Both the position numbers and the translations under genes were made by a program. From an uncultured Candidatus Melainabacteria bacterium (lineage in GTDB: Bacteria > Cyanobacteriota > Vampirovibrionia > Gastranaerophilales > Gastranaerophilaceae), in contig CALBKW010000078.1 in NCBI GenBank assembly GCA_937895785.1, positions 1 through 43,964 of the forward strand: a DNA stretch of 43,964 nucleotides, in the 5' to 3' direction. Shown here one piece after another: positions 32,886 through 41,957 of the stretch. The notes below the pieces were generated by a model that worked only from the letters and a program-made list of their open reading frames with translations, searched no databases and had not been told where the DNA came from. Each line of letters opens with the position of its first letter. Position 1 is the first letter of the stretch.

Positions 32886-34504
32886 TCTTCAATTGGTTGA
32901 GCACCAATAGTAAGCGTTGCATCAATTTCTATTGTGTAACGAATAATTGCATGTGAAATTAATAACAAATATGGATTAACATCGTTTACATTTGATAAAT
33001 TAACTTTCGCTTTTGGTGTTTCTGTATCAATTTGCTCTTGCGGAGATTGTTTTTTAAAATCAATTACAGACTGCATTGAGTATTGTTTACTTTCGTTTTG
33101 CAACTTTTTCAGTAACTTTTCACGTGGGAATTTTTCAGAGCAAGTAATTGAAATATCCACAGAATTACCTGTAACAAGACTTACAACAGCATTGACGTTT
33201 CCATAATTAACGGTTGTAATCATTATTTTTATAAACGTATCAAATTGCTTGTCTTCTTTTTCTTGTTCAATCTCTAAATCAAAGCCGACACCCTCTTGCA
33301 ATGGTAACCATGGCAAATAAAGCAACATCAAATTTTTAAGAGTTTGAGTTGAATCATTTTGAGAAGTTGCTGAAACACTTGCATTAATAATGTTTATTGT
33401 ATCTTGCAACGGTGTAATGTCACCCATGCCCTTTGATGTAGCCAATGTCATCATTGAAACCATTTTGTTCATTGCAATTTTACTATTTCGTTGCAAAAGG
33501 TGAGAAACTCTTGATATATTCACATTTGAATCCAACTGAGATGCTAGTTTTTGTTTAAATGCTGTTAATTCTTCAGCCGTCATACCTTGAGTTTTTTGAT
33601 TTGTTTGCATTTCATCAACAGCTTCACTATCTTGCATAATTTGTTCTCGCAAAATATTTGGATTATTCCTGATATTATTTTGCAATTGATTGTGTGGATT
33701 GCGCAAATTCGCATTTCTAACACCGTGTTGCGCTCTATCATTAATATATCTTGATGAATCTGGCAAGTTATTTTTCATTCTATCTTGAATCATCTCTTGT
33801 CTTCTATTCATCATATCTTCTGTATTTTTAATTTGGTCTTCAAATTCACCTTTTGGTGGAGGTGGTTGGTTTGGTTTGTTATTTTCCGCTGGAAATTGTG
33901 GCTTGTGACCGCCATGTTCAGGATGATTTGGAACATGTGGTGGAAGCGGTTGATTTGGATGAGGCAACGGATTTGGAATATTCGGCAAATTCGGTTGCTG
34001 ATTTGGCAAGTTAGGTTGATTTGGTTGGTTAGGCTGATTTGGTTGAGGTGTTAAATCAGGTCTTGCAGGTTGCTTACCAATTAAATCAGACAAATCTGGC
34101 AATTTTGCCGTTGGAAAATTATGTTGTTGCTGTTGTGGAAGTTGAGGTTGCTGTGGATTTTGAGGATTTTGTGCTTGTTGGGGATTATTAGGTTGTTGAG
34201 CTTGGGGAGTTTTTCCATCATTTTGCACCATAACCAACAATTCAACCATACTTTTTGGTAAGTTTAGAACTTCTTTTATATAAACAGCTCTATCTATACT
34301 CGCAAGGTTGTTCATTCTCAATTGTTGTGGGTTTACAAAATTACGTTGAACATTGTTGATAATATTATTATGTGTTTGTTGTACTAAATTTTTGGCAACG
34401 TTATTTTTTGGCGCAGACTCTGTGTTAATGTGCGTACTTGCACTTTTTAGATTCGCCATTTTTTGTTGATTTAATTTAAGTTTTAACCAATTAACATTGT
34501 CCAT
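32882..34504 (-). CDS. Pro/Gln/Asn-rich protein with FliK-like C-terminal domain
   Basis: 540 residues, no signal peptide. Residues about 100-215 are a low-complexity region dominated by Pro, Gln and Asn, including a QPNQPNQPNQPN repeat. Helical segments follow to about 350. Residues about 385-480 (LPWLPLQEGVGFDLEIEQ, MITTVNYGNVNAVVSLVTG, VDISITCSEKFPREKLLKKL) have the pattern of flagellar hook-length-control (FliK) C-terminal domains. The resemblance is by pattern only. It lies 37 nt after the GNAT gene and has a candidate leaderless promoter in that gap. The Pro-rich tract would need EF-P, encoded at 13778. Confidence 0.6.
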   Translation of the reverse strand: MDNVNWLKLKLNQQKMANLKSASTHINTESAPKNNVAKNLVQQTHNNIINNVQRNFVNPQQLRMNNLASIDRAVYIKEVLNLPKSMVELLVMVQNDGKTPQAQQPNNPQQAQNPQNPQQPQLPQQQQHNFPTAKLPDLSDLIGKQPARPDLTPQPNQPNQPNQPNLPNQQPNLPNIPNPLPHPNQPLPPHVPNHPEHGGHKPQFPAENNKPNQPPPPKGEFEDQIKNTEDMMNRRQEMIQDRMKNNLPDSSRYINDRAQHGVRNANLRNPHNQLQNNIRNNPNILREQIMQDSEAVDEMQTNQKTQGMTAEELTAFKQKLASQLDSNVNISRVSHLLQRNSKIAMNKMVSMMTLATSKGMGDITPLQDTINIINASVSATSQNDSTQTLKNLMLLYLPWLPLQEGVGFDLEIEQEKEDKQFDTFIKIMITTVNYGNVNAVVSLVTGNSVDISITCSEKFPREKLLKKLQNESKQYSMQSVIDFKKQSPQEQIDTETPKAKVNLSNVNDVNPYLLLISHAIIRYTIEIDATLTIGAQPIED

Positions 34505-34538
34505 ATTAATTACTATGCCATTGTTCAGCGATTTTCAA
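34505..34538 (-). promoter_or_regulatory. Promoter of the Pro-rich gene, 5 nt from its ATG
   Basis: On the minus strand TTGAAA, a 17-nt spacer and TAGTAA, then TTAAT and the ATG. No Shine-Dalgarno sequence is present, so the transcript would begin at or next to the start codon. Confidence 0.45.
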
Positions 34539-34541
34539 ACA

Positions 34542-35528
34542 CTAGGCTATAGGTAAATATGATTGTGGGTAACTGTAATCTTCTTTAAAACCTATGTGTC
34601 TGTACATTTTTAATGCTGGAATATTATTTGTTTCAGCAGAAACATTCACTTCTGTAAAATCTCTTTCACCTGAGTGGGCTTTATTCAATATATGTTCTAC
34701 AGATTTTTTAATTAAATGTTTTGCCAAACCTTTTCCTTGATGTTCTTTTTTGATTGAAACAAGTGGAATGTTTGCAATTCTACCACCTGTAATATTTGTA
34801 AAGCAGAAACCACAAGGTCTTCCATTATGTAAAAGAACGCTTGTTGATTCAGGTAAAAATTCTCCGTATACACCATTTACAATTTTGTCTAAAATGTCGT
34901 TTGTTCCATCTTTTGTCAAATATCTTGGATCAAACAATGCATCTGAAGCTGTTTTAAAACCTTCATGAATAACATCTACAGCAGCATCAAAGTATAAATC
35001 GTCCCAAGTTACAACTTTGTAGCTTTCATCTTGGGGTTCATTTGCAACACTTCTAAGGATTTCTTCTGAATTTTTATTATCCATCATAAATCTAAGAACA
35101 GCAAGACCTACAAATTTGAAACCAAAGTGTGCAATATCACTTGTGAAAGATGATTGAACACCTAACAATGGGTAACAAACTACTTTTTCTTTTCTTTCTG
35201 CTTCAGTTTCTTTCAAGAATCTTTCCATTAACAATCTACGTTTTGTTGTCAAATCTTCGTTTCCTAAGCAGTGGATAACATTCAACTCTATTGATTCTGA
35301 AATAGCTGTTGTATAAACTAAAAACGCTGTTGGAATGTGGTTTTCCAATAGAACAATACATTTTACGTATTCCTTATCAACCGCATCTGTAAAATCTTCA
35401 TATTCTAATGGTTCAAGTTCAAACATATAATCTGACTTTGCAACTGAACGAAAATCATTATAAACTCCGCCAAAGATTTTATAAAGATTTGAATTTAGTA
35501 TCTCGGTTTGATAATTAGCGTTTTCCAT
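34542..35528 (-). CDS. GNAT-family acetyltransferase
   Basis: 328 residues, long for a GNAT. The C-terminal half (about 165-328) holds a standard GNAT fold: the acetyl-CoA loop KKEHQGKGLAKHLIKK and the VSAETNNIPALKMYRHIGF strand-helix typical of the family. The N-terminal half resembles a second, degenerate GNAT unit. The substrate is unknown. AAAGGA precedes the ATG. It follows ribBA by 10 nt and so belongs to the mnmE-ribE-ribBA unit. Confidence 0.8.
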   Translation of the reverse strand: MENANYQTEILNSNLYKIFGGVYNDFRSVAKSDYMFELEPLEYEDFTDAVDKEYVKCIVLLENHIPTAFLVYTTAISESIELNVIHCLGNEDLTTKRRLLMERFLKETEAERKEKVVCYPLLGVQSSFTSDIAHFGFKFVGLAVLRFMMDNKNSEEILRSVANEPQDESYKVVTWDDLYFDAAVDVIHEGFKTASDALFDPRYLTKDGTNDILDKIVNGVYGEFLPESTSVLLHNGRPCGFCFTNITGGRIANIPLVSIKKEHQGKGLAKHLIKKSVEHILNKAHSGERDFTEVNVSAETNNIPALKMYRHIGFKEDYSYPQSYLPIA

Positions 35529-35538
35529 AGTTTTTCCT

Positions 35539-36747
35539 TTATAAAGTATGATGCATTTTTTCTTTTTTAGTATCTAGGTATCTTTTATTATATTCCGTAA
35601 TTTCTGATTTGATATGCACTATATCGTGTATTTTTAATCCATAACCTTCTAAACCTACAATTTTTTTAGGATTATTTGTAATCAAATTGAAGGTTGTAAA
35701 GCCTATATCACGTATAATTTGAGCCCCTACACCGTAATCACGTAAATCTTCTTTAAAACCTAAAGAAATATTTGCTTGAATTGTGTCTTCACCTTTTTCT
35801 TGCAAAGAATAAGCTTTAATCTTATTTACCAATCCAATACCACGACCTTCATGGTCATGCATATAAACAAGAGCGCCCTTTCCGTATTCATTAATCATTC
35901 TCAATGCGTTGTGTAATTGAGAGTTACAATCACATTTCAAGCTATGGAAAACGTCACCTGTAAGACATTCAGAATGTACTCTAATCAATGGAATTTTATC
36001 ACTTCCGTCATCTTTTACCAAAGCAACATGTTCATGCCCGTTGACATGATTAACGTATCCATAAATTCTAAAATCACCGAATTTTGTTGGCAAAAAGGCT
36101 TCTGCTTCACGAGTTACAAGTTTTTCTGATTGAAGACGATATGCAACAAGTTCAGAAACAGATATAAATTTGTAACCATGCTCATCAGCAAATTTTCTCA
36201 AATCGTCACGTCTTGCCATTGTGCCATCTTCATTCATAATTTCACACATAACACCCGCAGGTCTATGTTTTGCAAGCATTGCCATATCAACACAAGCTTC
36301 TGTATGACCAATTCTTGTAAGAACTCCGCCTTGTTTTGCGACACAAGGGAAAACATGCCCTGGGCGACGTAAGTCTTGAGGTTTTGCATCAGGAGCTATT
36401 GCAACTTCTACAGTTTTTGCTCTGTCAAAAGCTGAAATACCTGTTGTTACACCAAAACTTTCTGATGCATCAACACTTAAAGTAAACGCTGTACGCATCT
36501 TTTCTGTATTGTTTGCAACCATTTGAGGCAAAGCCAAATTTTTTGCAATCTCATCCGAAATTGCAAGACAAATCAAACCTCTACATTCTTTTGCCATAAA
36601 ATTTATAATTTCTGGAGTTACGCATTGTGCTGAACACAATAAATCGCCCTCATTTTCGCGATCCTCATCATCTGCAACGATAATTGGAATACCACGTTGA
36701 AAGTCTTTTATAGCATCTTCAATTTTATCAAATTTAAATTCGCCCAT
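35539..36747 (-). CDS. ribBA: Bifunctional DHBP synthase / GTP cyclohydrolase II
   Basis: 402 residues. The N-terminal half (to about 200) is 3,4-dihydroxy-2-butanone-4-phosphate synthase with DDEDRENEGDL and GHTEACVDMAMLA. The C-terminal half is GTP cyclohydrolase II with the zinc cysteines in SECLTGDVFHSLKCDC, the EGRGIGL loop and the NNPKKIVGLEGYG segment. Together they supply both riboflavin precursors. It starts at the ribE stop with a one-base overlap. ribD and ribH are not in the window. Confidence 0.96.
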   Translation of the reverse strand: MGEFKFDKIEDAIKDFQRGIPIIVADDEDRENEGDLLCSAQCVTPEIINFMAKECRGLICLAISDEIAKNLALPQMVANNTEKMRTAFTLSVDASESFGVTTGISAFDRAKTVEVAIAPDAKPQDLRRPGHVFPCVAKQGGVLTRIGHTEACVDMAMLAKHRPAGVMCEIMNEDGTMARRDDLRKFADEHGYKFISVSELVAYRLQSEKLVTREAEAFLPTKFGDFRIYGYVNHVNGHEHVALVKDDGSDKIPLIRVHSECLTGDVFHSLKCDCNSQLHNALRMINEYGKGALVYMHDHEGRGIGLVNKIKAYSLQEKGEDTIQANISLGFKEDLRDYGVGAQIIRDIGFTTFNLITNNPKKIVGLEGYGLKIHDIVHIKSEITEYNKRYLDTKKEKMHHTL

Positions 36748-37388
36748 TACATAAACCCATTTTCTTTCAAAAAACTTTCTGAAATTGTTGATGTTGTTTT
36801 TTCATTCAACAAAAATTTTTCGATATATTTTGCAAAAACATCTGTTTCTATGTTCACCATATCGCCAACTTTTAATTCTGACAAATTAGTATTTTCAAAA
36901 GTGTGCGGAATTACAGCAACTTTAATAGTTTTCCCCTGAATTTCAGCAACAGTAAGGCTTATGCCATTGATTGTTACTGAACCTTTTTTGATAATATAAC
37001 GACTTGCTTCGTCAGTTACTTCAAATTTCATGTTATAAAAATCAGCACTTTTTTGAGAAGAAACAAGTTTTGCAACACTATCGACATGTCCTGAAACTAA
37101 GTGTCCACCAATTCTTTCGTTTAAAGTTAGAGCTCGTTCAAGGTTCACTTTTTCACCTTTTTTTATAGATAAAAAGGTTGTAACTTTTAATGTTTCATTT
37201 GAAACATTCGCCGTAAAAGCGTTTTCACTCATCTCGACCACAGTTTGGCAAACTCCGTTTATAGCGATTGAATCACCAATTTTCGTATCACTTAAAACTT
37301 TGTTGCAAGAAATAGTGATTTCAGCGCCGTTTGAAGTTTGTGTAAAATCTTTGACTATGCCAATTTCTTCAATAATGCCTGTGAACAT
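36747..37388 (-). CDS. ribE: Riboflavin synthase, alpha chain
   Basis: 213 residues consisting of two homologous lumazine-binding halves: MFTGIIEEIG with the first GGHLVSGHVD, and a second unit around residues 100-190 (KKGSVTINGISLTV). It dismutates two 6,7-dimethyl-8-ribityllumazine molecules to riboflavin. The gap to mnmE is only 18 nt, so no FMN riboswitch fits here and expression likely comes from the mnmE promoter. Confidence 0.96.
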   Translation of the reverse strand: MFTGIIEEIGIVKDFTQTSNGAEITISCNKVLSDTKIGDSIAINGVCQTVVEMSENAFTANVSNETLKVTTFLSIKKGEKVNLERALTLNERIGGHLVSGHVDSVAKLVSSQKSADFYNMKFEVTDEASRYIIKKGSVTINGISLTVAEIQGKTIKVAVIPHTFENTNLSELKVGDMVNIETDVFAKYIEKFLLNEKTTSTISESFLKENGFM

Positions 37389-37406
37389 AATTCTATTGTA
37401 CCATAA

Positions 37407-38738
37407 CTATTTACCAATGCAAAAATTATCAAAAATATTGTTCAAAATGTCGTCTGTGATTACTTCTCCAGTAATTTCATCCAAACATAAAAGTGCTTGT
37501 TTTACATCTATTGAAATCAAGTCTTGTAACTCGTTAACCTTTGCAGCCATATACGCTTGCATTAGGCTTTCTTTCGCTTTTTCAAGGCAATCTTGTTGAC
37601 GTTTATTTGTAATAAATTCTGTATCTTCTGGAGAAAATTCCAAAATGATTTCTTTGATTTTTTGCTTTAATTCCTCAATACCAAATTCAGCTTTTGCTGA
37701 AATACAAATTGCATCTTTTGGTCGTTCTTGAGCTAAATCACACTTGTTTGCAATGATAAGATGTTTTTTATCTTGGATAAAATCTAAAATGATTTTATCT
37801 GCATCGTTTAAACCACTTGTTAAATCGTACATAAAGATAACTAAATCAGCCTCTTTTGCTGCTTGTTTAGAATATTCAATTCCGATTTCTTCAACCTTGT
37901 CAACACTTTCGTCTTCTCTAATACCTGCAGTATCAATCAATGTAACAGGTATACCTAAATCAAGAGTTTCTGTCAAAACATCTCGAGTAGTACCTGCAAT
38001 GTCAGTAACAATTGCTCTATCAAGGCTTAAAAGAGTGTTAAACAATGAAGATTTACCAACATTTGGTTTACCAACAATCGCAATCTTAATCCCTTGACGC
38101 ATAATATTGCTTGATTGTGCATTTGACAAAATTTTATCAATTTTTTCAATTTCACTTTCAAAATCGTTAATCAAACTTTCATAAGTCGGTTCTGCAACAT
38201 CCTCAGGAAAGTCAATTCCTGCAACAATTCGAGAAAGTGTTTCAAAAATATCACCCTTAATTTCAGAAACTTTTTGAGCTAAAACTCCTGATAAATTCTT
38301 TGCCGATTGAATGGCAAAATTTTGAGTTTTTGAATGAATTAAATCGGCAACAGCTTCTGCTTGTGATAAATCTAATTTTTTATTCAAGAATGCTCTTTTT
38401 GTAAATTCGCCTCTTTCAGCCATTCTAGCACCGTTTTTCAAAACAATTTCCAAAATATTTTTAACTACGTTAATTCCGCCATGGCATTGAATTTCAATAA
38501 CATCTTCGCCTGTATAACTATTTGGATTTTTAAAAGGTAAAACAACAACCTCATCAACCTTTTTGTCATTATCTACAATCCAGCCGTGACAAATCATTCT
38601 AGGTGTAATTTTTCCAGTAAAAATTTGTTCTGTAATTTCAAAGCTTTTTTCACCAGAAATTCTTATAACACCAACTCCGCCTGTACCTAATGGAGTTGAA
38701 ATAGCTGTAATTGTGTCAAATTCTTGAATAATGTTCAT
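37407..38738 (-). CDS. mnmE: tRNA modification GTPase MnmE
   Basis: 443 residues. With MnmG it installs the (carboxymethyl)aminomethyl group at wobble U34 of certain tRNAs. The N-terminal folate-binding domain starts DTITAISTPLGTGGVGVIRISG. The GTPase domain has GKPNVGKS (223-230), DIAGTTRD (246-253), DTAG (269-272) and NKCDL. The C-terminus is the diagnostic CIGK with the functional Cys. It heads the minus-strand unit with riboflavin genes, and MnmG is not nearby. Confidence 0.97.
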   Translation of the reverse strand: MNIIQEFDTITAISTPLGTGGVGVIRISGEKSFEITEQIFTGKITPRMICHGWIVDNDKKVDEVVVLPFKNPNSYTGEDVIEIQCHGGINVVKNILEIVLKNGARMAERGEFTKRAFLNKKLDLSQAEAVADLIHSKTQNFAIQSAKNLSGVLAQKVSEIKGDIFETLSRIVAGIDFPEDVAEPTYESLINDFESEIEKIDKILSNAQSSNIMRQGIKIAIVGKPNVGKSSLFNTLLSLDRAIVTDIAGTTRDVLTETLDLGIPVTLIDTAGIREDESVDKVEEIGIEYSKQAAKEADLVIFMYDLTSGLNDADKIILDFIQDKKHLIIANKCDLAQERPKDAICISAKAEFGIEELKQKIKEIILEFSPEDTEFITNKRQQDCLEKAKESLMQAYMAAKVNELQDLISIDVKQALLCLDEITGEVITDDILNNIFDNFCIGK

Positions 38739-38773
38739 ATCTCGATTATAGCGATAACATAATTTACATGCAA
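38739..38773 (-). promoter_or_regulatory. mnmE promoter giving a leaderless transcript
   Basis: On the minus strand TTGCAT (38773-38768), a 17-nt spacer and TATAAT (38750-38745), then 6 nt to the ATG at 38738. The spacing fits a transcript beginning on the start codon, and no ribosome site is visible. Confidence 0.65.
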
Positions 38774-38862
38774 ATTTTAATCCTATTGACCCAAATAATA
38801 GCCCGAAAGTCGCATTAAAAAACCCTCAAAATTGGTTATTATACATCAAAAGGTGTTTTCTT

Positions 38863-40464
38863 ATGTTTTATAATTATTACCAATACGACGATTACAATTT
38901 TGACAGTTGCACAGCAAAAGGCGTATGTGCAACCGATCCGACAATTTCTTCTTTGCAAGAAGTTATTATAATGTACTTGAAGCAGCTTGCGTTTTATACA
39001 CTAAAACTTAAAAAACGCGGAGTTACAAACAAAGTTATTAAAGATAATATTATAAACACGCTCTCTGGACTTGTTTCAAATACTGATTACTCTCAAGAAC
39101 AGTTCAAAAACATTATTATGACTATCTATGAAAATCTTAGGCAGTCTAAAATCCTTTATGAACGTATTTGTAAAGATAATAACATTACAGCCGAAAAACT
39201 TGAAAGCCAATTAAAAGTTGATAAAAAACTTGACTTAACCGAAGCAATTAAGCAAGGTGAAAAAGAATTTATCCGAAAAAATAAACTTTTAACACCCAAA
39301 CAACGTCATCTTTATGAAATTATGTTCGTTTTGATTAAAAATGTTTGTATAAATTTAATTCAGCTAAACAGTTATGAACAAAATTGCGAAGAAGCTTATT
39401 ATTCAATGCTTCAATTGTTGAATATGATAAATTATCGGAAGGTTTCACCCGAAAAACTTAAAAAAGTAATAGAAAGTTTCACAAAGATTAATTACAAGTT
39501 AATCAGAATGATTCACAATGTCGAAATTGAAACCTACGGCACTCCTGAAACTGTTGAAGTGTCATTCTCAACACGTCCACACAAAGCTGTTTTGGTATCA
39601 GGTTCAAATTTAAAAGAACTTGAAGCAGTATTAAAAGCAACAAATAACACTGATGTAGATGTTTACACTCATGGTTCAATGATTGTTGGACATACTTTTC
39701 CAAAATTAAAAATTTATCCTCAACTAAAAGGTCAATTCGGACTTGGAGTTGAAAACTGTCTTCTCGATTTTGCAACTTTCCCTGGGGCAATTTTGATGAC
39801 GAAAAATTCGCTTCAAAATGTCGAATATCTTTATCGTGGACGACTTTTCACAACAGATTTAAACGCACCAAAAGGTGTGACAAAAATTGAGAACGGAGAT
39901 TTCAAACCGTTTTTGAAATCTGCACTTGATGCAAAAGGTTTTGCAAAAGGACAAGTTCGAGAACCGCTTATGTTAGGATTTCAAGACGAAGTTATTGAGA
40001 AACGAGTAGATAGTATCATAACAAAAATTCGTGCAAGAAACATAAAACACCTAATAATAATTGGAATATTAAATCACACTTCACTTCAAAAACGTTATTT
40101 TGAAAGATTGTTGAAAACATTGCCTCAAGACAGTTATGCAATAACACTTTCAACTTATATTCCAAAAGCAAATACCTTTCAAATAAATTCTAGTTACGAT
40201 TTTTCAATAATGTATAAAATTATGGAAGAATTTAACAAAAAAATGCCAGACAGGCTGTTTGATACCTCGGTATTCTTGACAAAATGTGACAAATACGCAA
40301 TTGCAAATATGCTTAATTTGAAAACTTTGGGTGCAAAAAACATTTTCTTGAGTCACTGTTCGCCAATGGTGATAAATCAGATGATTTTAGATGCATTTAA
40401 AGACATCTTTGACATAAAAGTCATTTCCACTCCTCGAGATGATATGGCAATTATAGAAGGTTAG
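38863..40464 (+). CDS. Hybrid-cluster-protein (Hcp/prismane) homologue that has lost its metal ligands
   Basis: 533 residues against about 550 for Hcp, and alignable end to end with it. The N-terminus CTAKGVCATDP plus LQEVIIMYLKQLA matches the Hcp cluster region, but the first two cysteines are Tyr (Y3, Y6) and only C16 and C22 remain. VLVSGSNLKELEAVL and DVYTHGSM match the Hcp SGHDL and YTHGEM blocks with His and Glu replaced by Ser (S248, S272). FPGAILMTKNSL replaces the Cys by Ser (S316). Positions of the remaining three hybrid-cluster Cys are Ile, Thr and Ser (about 402, 431, 444), and the Glu/Lys pair is Asp/Tyr (about 476, 478). The C-terminus retains the Hcp-like RDDMAIIEG. Fold conserved, hydroxylamine/NO reductase chemistry not expected. 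AAAGGTG precedes the ATG; divergent from mnmE. Confidence 0.8.
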   Translation: MFYNYYQYDDYNFDSCTAKGVCATDPTISSLQEVIIMYLKQLAFYTLKLKKRGVTNKVIKDNIINTLSGLVSNTDYSQEQFKNIIMTIYENLRQSKILYERICKDNNITAEKLESQLKVDKKLDLTEAIKQGEKEFIRKNKLLTPKQRHLYEIMFVLIKNVCINLIQLNSYEQNCEEAYYSMLQLLNMINYRKVSPEKLKKVIESFTKINYKLIRMIHNVEIETYGTPETVEVSFSTRPHKAVLVSGSNLKELEAVLKATNNTDVDVYTHGSMIVGHTFPKLKIYPQLKGQFGLGVENCLLDFATFPGAILMTKNSLQNVEYLYRGRLFTTDLNAPKGVTKIENGDFKPFLKSALDAKGFAKGQVREPLMLGFQDEVIEKRVDSIITKIRARNIKHLIIIGILNHTSLQKRYFERLLKTLPQDSYAITLSTYIPKANTFQINSSYDFSIMYKIMEEFNKKMPDRLFDTSVFLTKCDKYAIANMLNLKTLGAKNIFLSHCSPMVINQMILDAFKDIFDIKVISTPRDDMAIIEG

Positions 40465-40541
40465 ATAATTGGCAAATTTAGTTTGCAAAATTTACTAAAC
40501 CTCTAAACTTCCGAACCTCAAAACCTCTTTTCTTAAATTTC

Positions 40542-40570
40542 TTGCCTAAAATTCAGTTTTGTTCTAAAAT
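40542..40570 (+). promoter_or_regulatory. cysS promoter giving a leaderless transcript
   Basis: TTGCCT (40542-40547), a 17-nt spacer and TAAAAT (40565-40570), then 7 nt to the ATG at 40578. No Shine-Dalgarno sequence lies between. Confidence 0.6.
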
Positions 40571-40577
40571 AATCGGT

Positions 40578-41957
40578 ATGATGAAACTACATAATACTTA
40601 TACAGACAAAACAGAAGAATTTAAACCGATTGACGGTAACAAGGTTAAAATGTACGTATGCGGTCCAACCGTTTACGATTACGCACACTTAGGACACGCC
40701 CGTTGTTATATCACATGGGACGTGTTATACAGATATTTAAAATTCAAAGGTTACGACGTAACTTATTGCCGTAACGTAACCGATGTTGATGACAAAATCC
40801 TTAAAAAGGCTGAAAAAGAAGGTAAAACACCTGAAGAAGTTTCAACCTATTGGTACAAATCTTTCACAAAGAGTATGGAAGGCTTAAACAACCTAAAACC
40901 AGATATTGAACCTTTTGCGACAAAAACATTAGGTGAAATGATTTCTATCGTTAAGGATTTAATCAAAAACGATTACGCTTACGAAGCAGGTGGTGACGTT
41001 TATTTTAGAGTTAAAAAGTTTAAAAACTATGGTATGCTTTCAAAACAACCAATTGACCAACTTGAAAGCGGTGCTAGAGTAGAAGTTGGAGATTTAAAAG
41101 AAGATCCACTAGACTTCGCTTTATGGAAAAAAGACGAAAAATTTGGCTACAACTCACCTTGGGGAGTTGGTCGTCCAGGTTGGCACATTGAATGTTCTGC
41201 AATGAGCAGAAAATATTTAGGTAAAACTATTGATATTCACGCTGGTGGCGCAGATTTAATCTTCCCTCACCACGAAAACGAAATCGCTCAATCTGAGTGT
41301 GCTAACGGTTGCAAATTCGTAAATTATTGGTTACACAACGGTTTTGTAACTATTAATAAAGAAAAAATGTCTAAATCTTTAGGTAATTTCTTAACTATTG
41401 ACAAAGTTTTAGAAAATTACGATGCAAATACAATCAGATTATTCATTTTGACAAACCATTACAGAATGCCTGTTGAATTTTCTGATGAAGTTCTAAAATC
41501 TGCTCAAGCAGGTGCAAAACGTTTAACTAACGCAAAAGCAACTCCTATTGACGAAAGTTTAGATATTACTCAAACAGAAGAATATAAGCAATTTACAGAA
41601 GCTATGGATGACGATTTGAACACATCTAAAGCGCTTGCAGTTCTTTTCGACCTTGTAAACAAAGCAAACAAAGACGAAAAGAATGCTTACACACTTCTTG
41701 TAAAATTAGGTTCAGTTCTTGGTTTCAACTTTGCAAAAACTGAATTGACAGAAGAAGAATTAACCGAAAAAGTTAAGTCTGTAAGCGAAGATTTAGGAAT
41801 GACCCTAAATTCTATGGACGAACTTTTAGAGTTAAGAAAAAAATCTCGTGAAGAAAAAAATTGGGACATGGCGGACAAAATCCGTATGGCACTTGATAAA
41901 GTCGGAATCGTTTTAAAAGATTCTAAGGACGGAACTACTTGGGAATTAAAAAAATAA
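40578..41957 (+). CDS. cysS: Cysteinyl-tRNA synthetase
   Basis: 459 residues from the ATG at 40578 (a second ATG follows immediately); starting further upstream would place the promoter inside the gene. It charges tRNA-Cys. The class I motifs are intact: YVCGPTVYDYAHLGHAR (HIGH-like), the zinc-ligand region GWHIECSAMS with HAGGADLIFPHHENE, and KMSKSLGNF (KMSKS). The length matches the family. The SpoIID-like gene begins 19 nt inside its end. Confidence 0.96.
   Translation: MMKLHNTYTDKTEEFKPIDGNKVKMYVCGPTVYDYAHLGHARCYITWDVLYRYLKFKGYDVTYCRNVTDVDDKILKKAEKEGKTPEEVSTYWYKSFTKSMEGLNNLKPDIEPFATKTLGEMISIVKDLIKNDYAYEAGGDVYFRVKKFKNYGMLSKQPIDQLESGARVEVGDLKEDPLDFALWKKDEKFGYNSPWGVGRPGWHIECSAMSRKYLGKTIDIHAGGADLIFPHHENEIAQSECANGCKFVNYWLHNGFVTINKEKMSKSLGNFLTIDKVLENYDANTIRLFILTNHYRMPVEFSDEVLKSAQAGAKRLTNAKATPIDESLDITQTEEYKQFTEAMDDDLNTSKALAVLFDLVNKANKDEKNAYTLLVKLGSVLGFNFAKTELTEEELTEKVKSVSEDLGMTLNSMDELLELRKKSREEKNWDMADKIRMALDKVGIVLKDSKDGTTWELKK

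Noticed and set aside
33785..34054. Trp/Ile/Arg-rich plus-strand reading frame opposite the Pro-rich gene
   Set aside because: It is the antisense of the low-complexity Pro/Gln/Asn tract, with no ribosome site and an implausible composition.
37389..37406. FMN riboswitch controlling the riboflavin genes
   Set aside because: Only 18 nt separate ribE from mnmE, too short for the aptamer, and the mnmE upstream region has none either.
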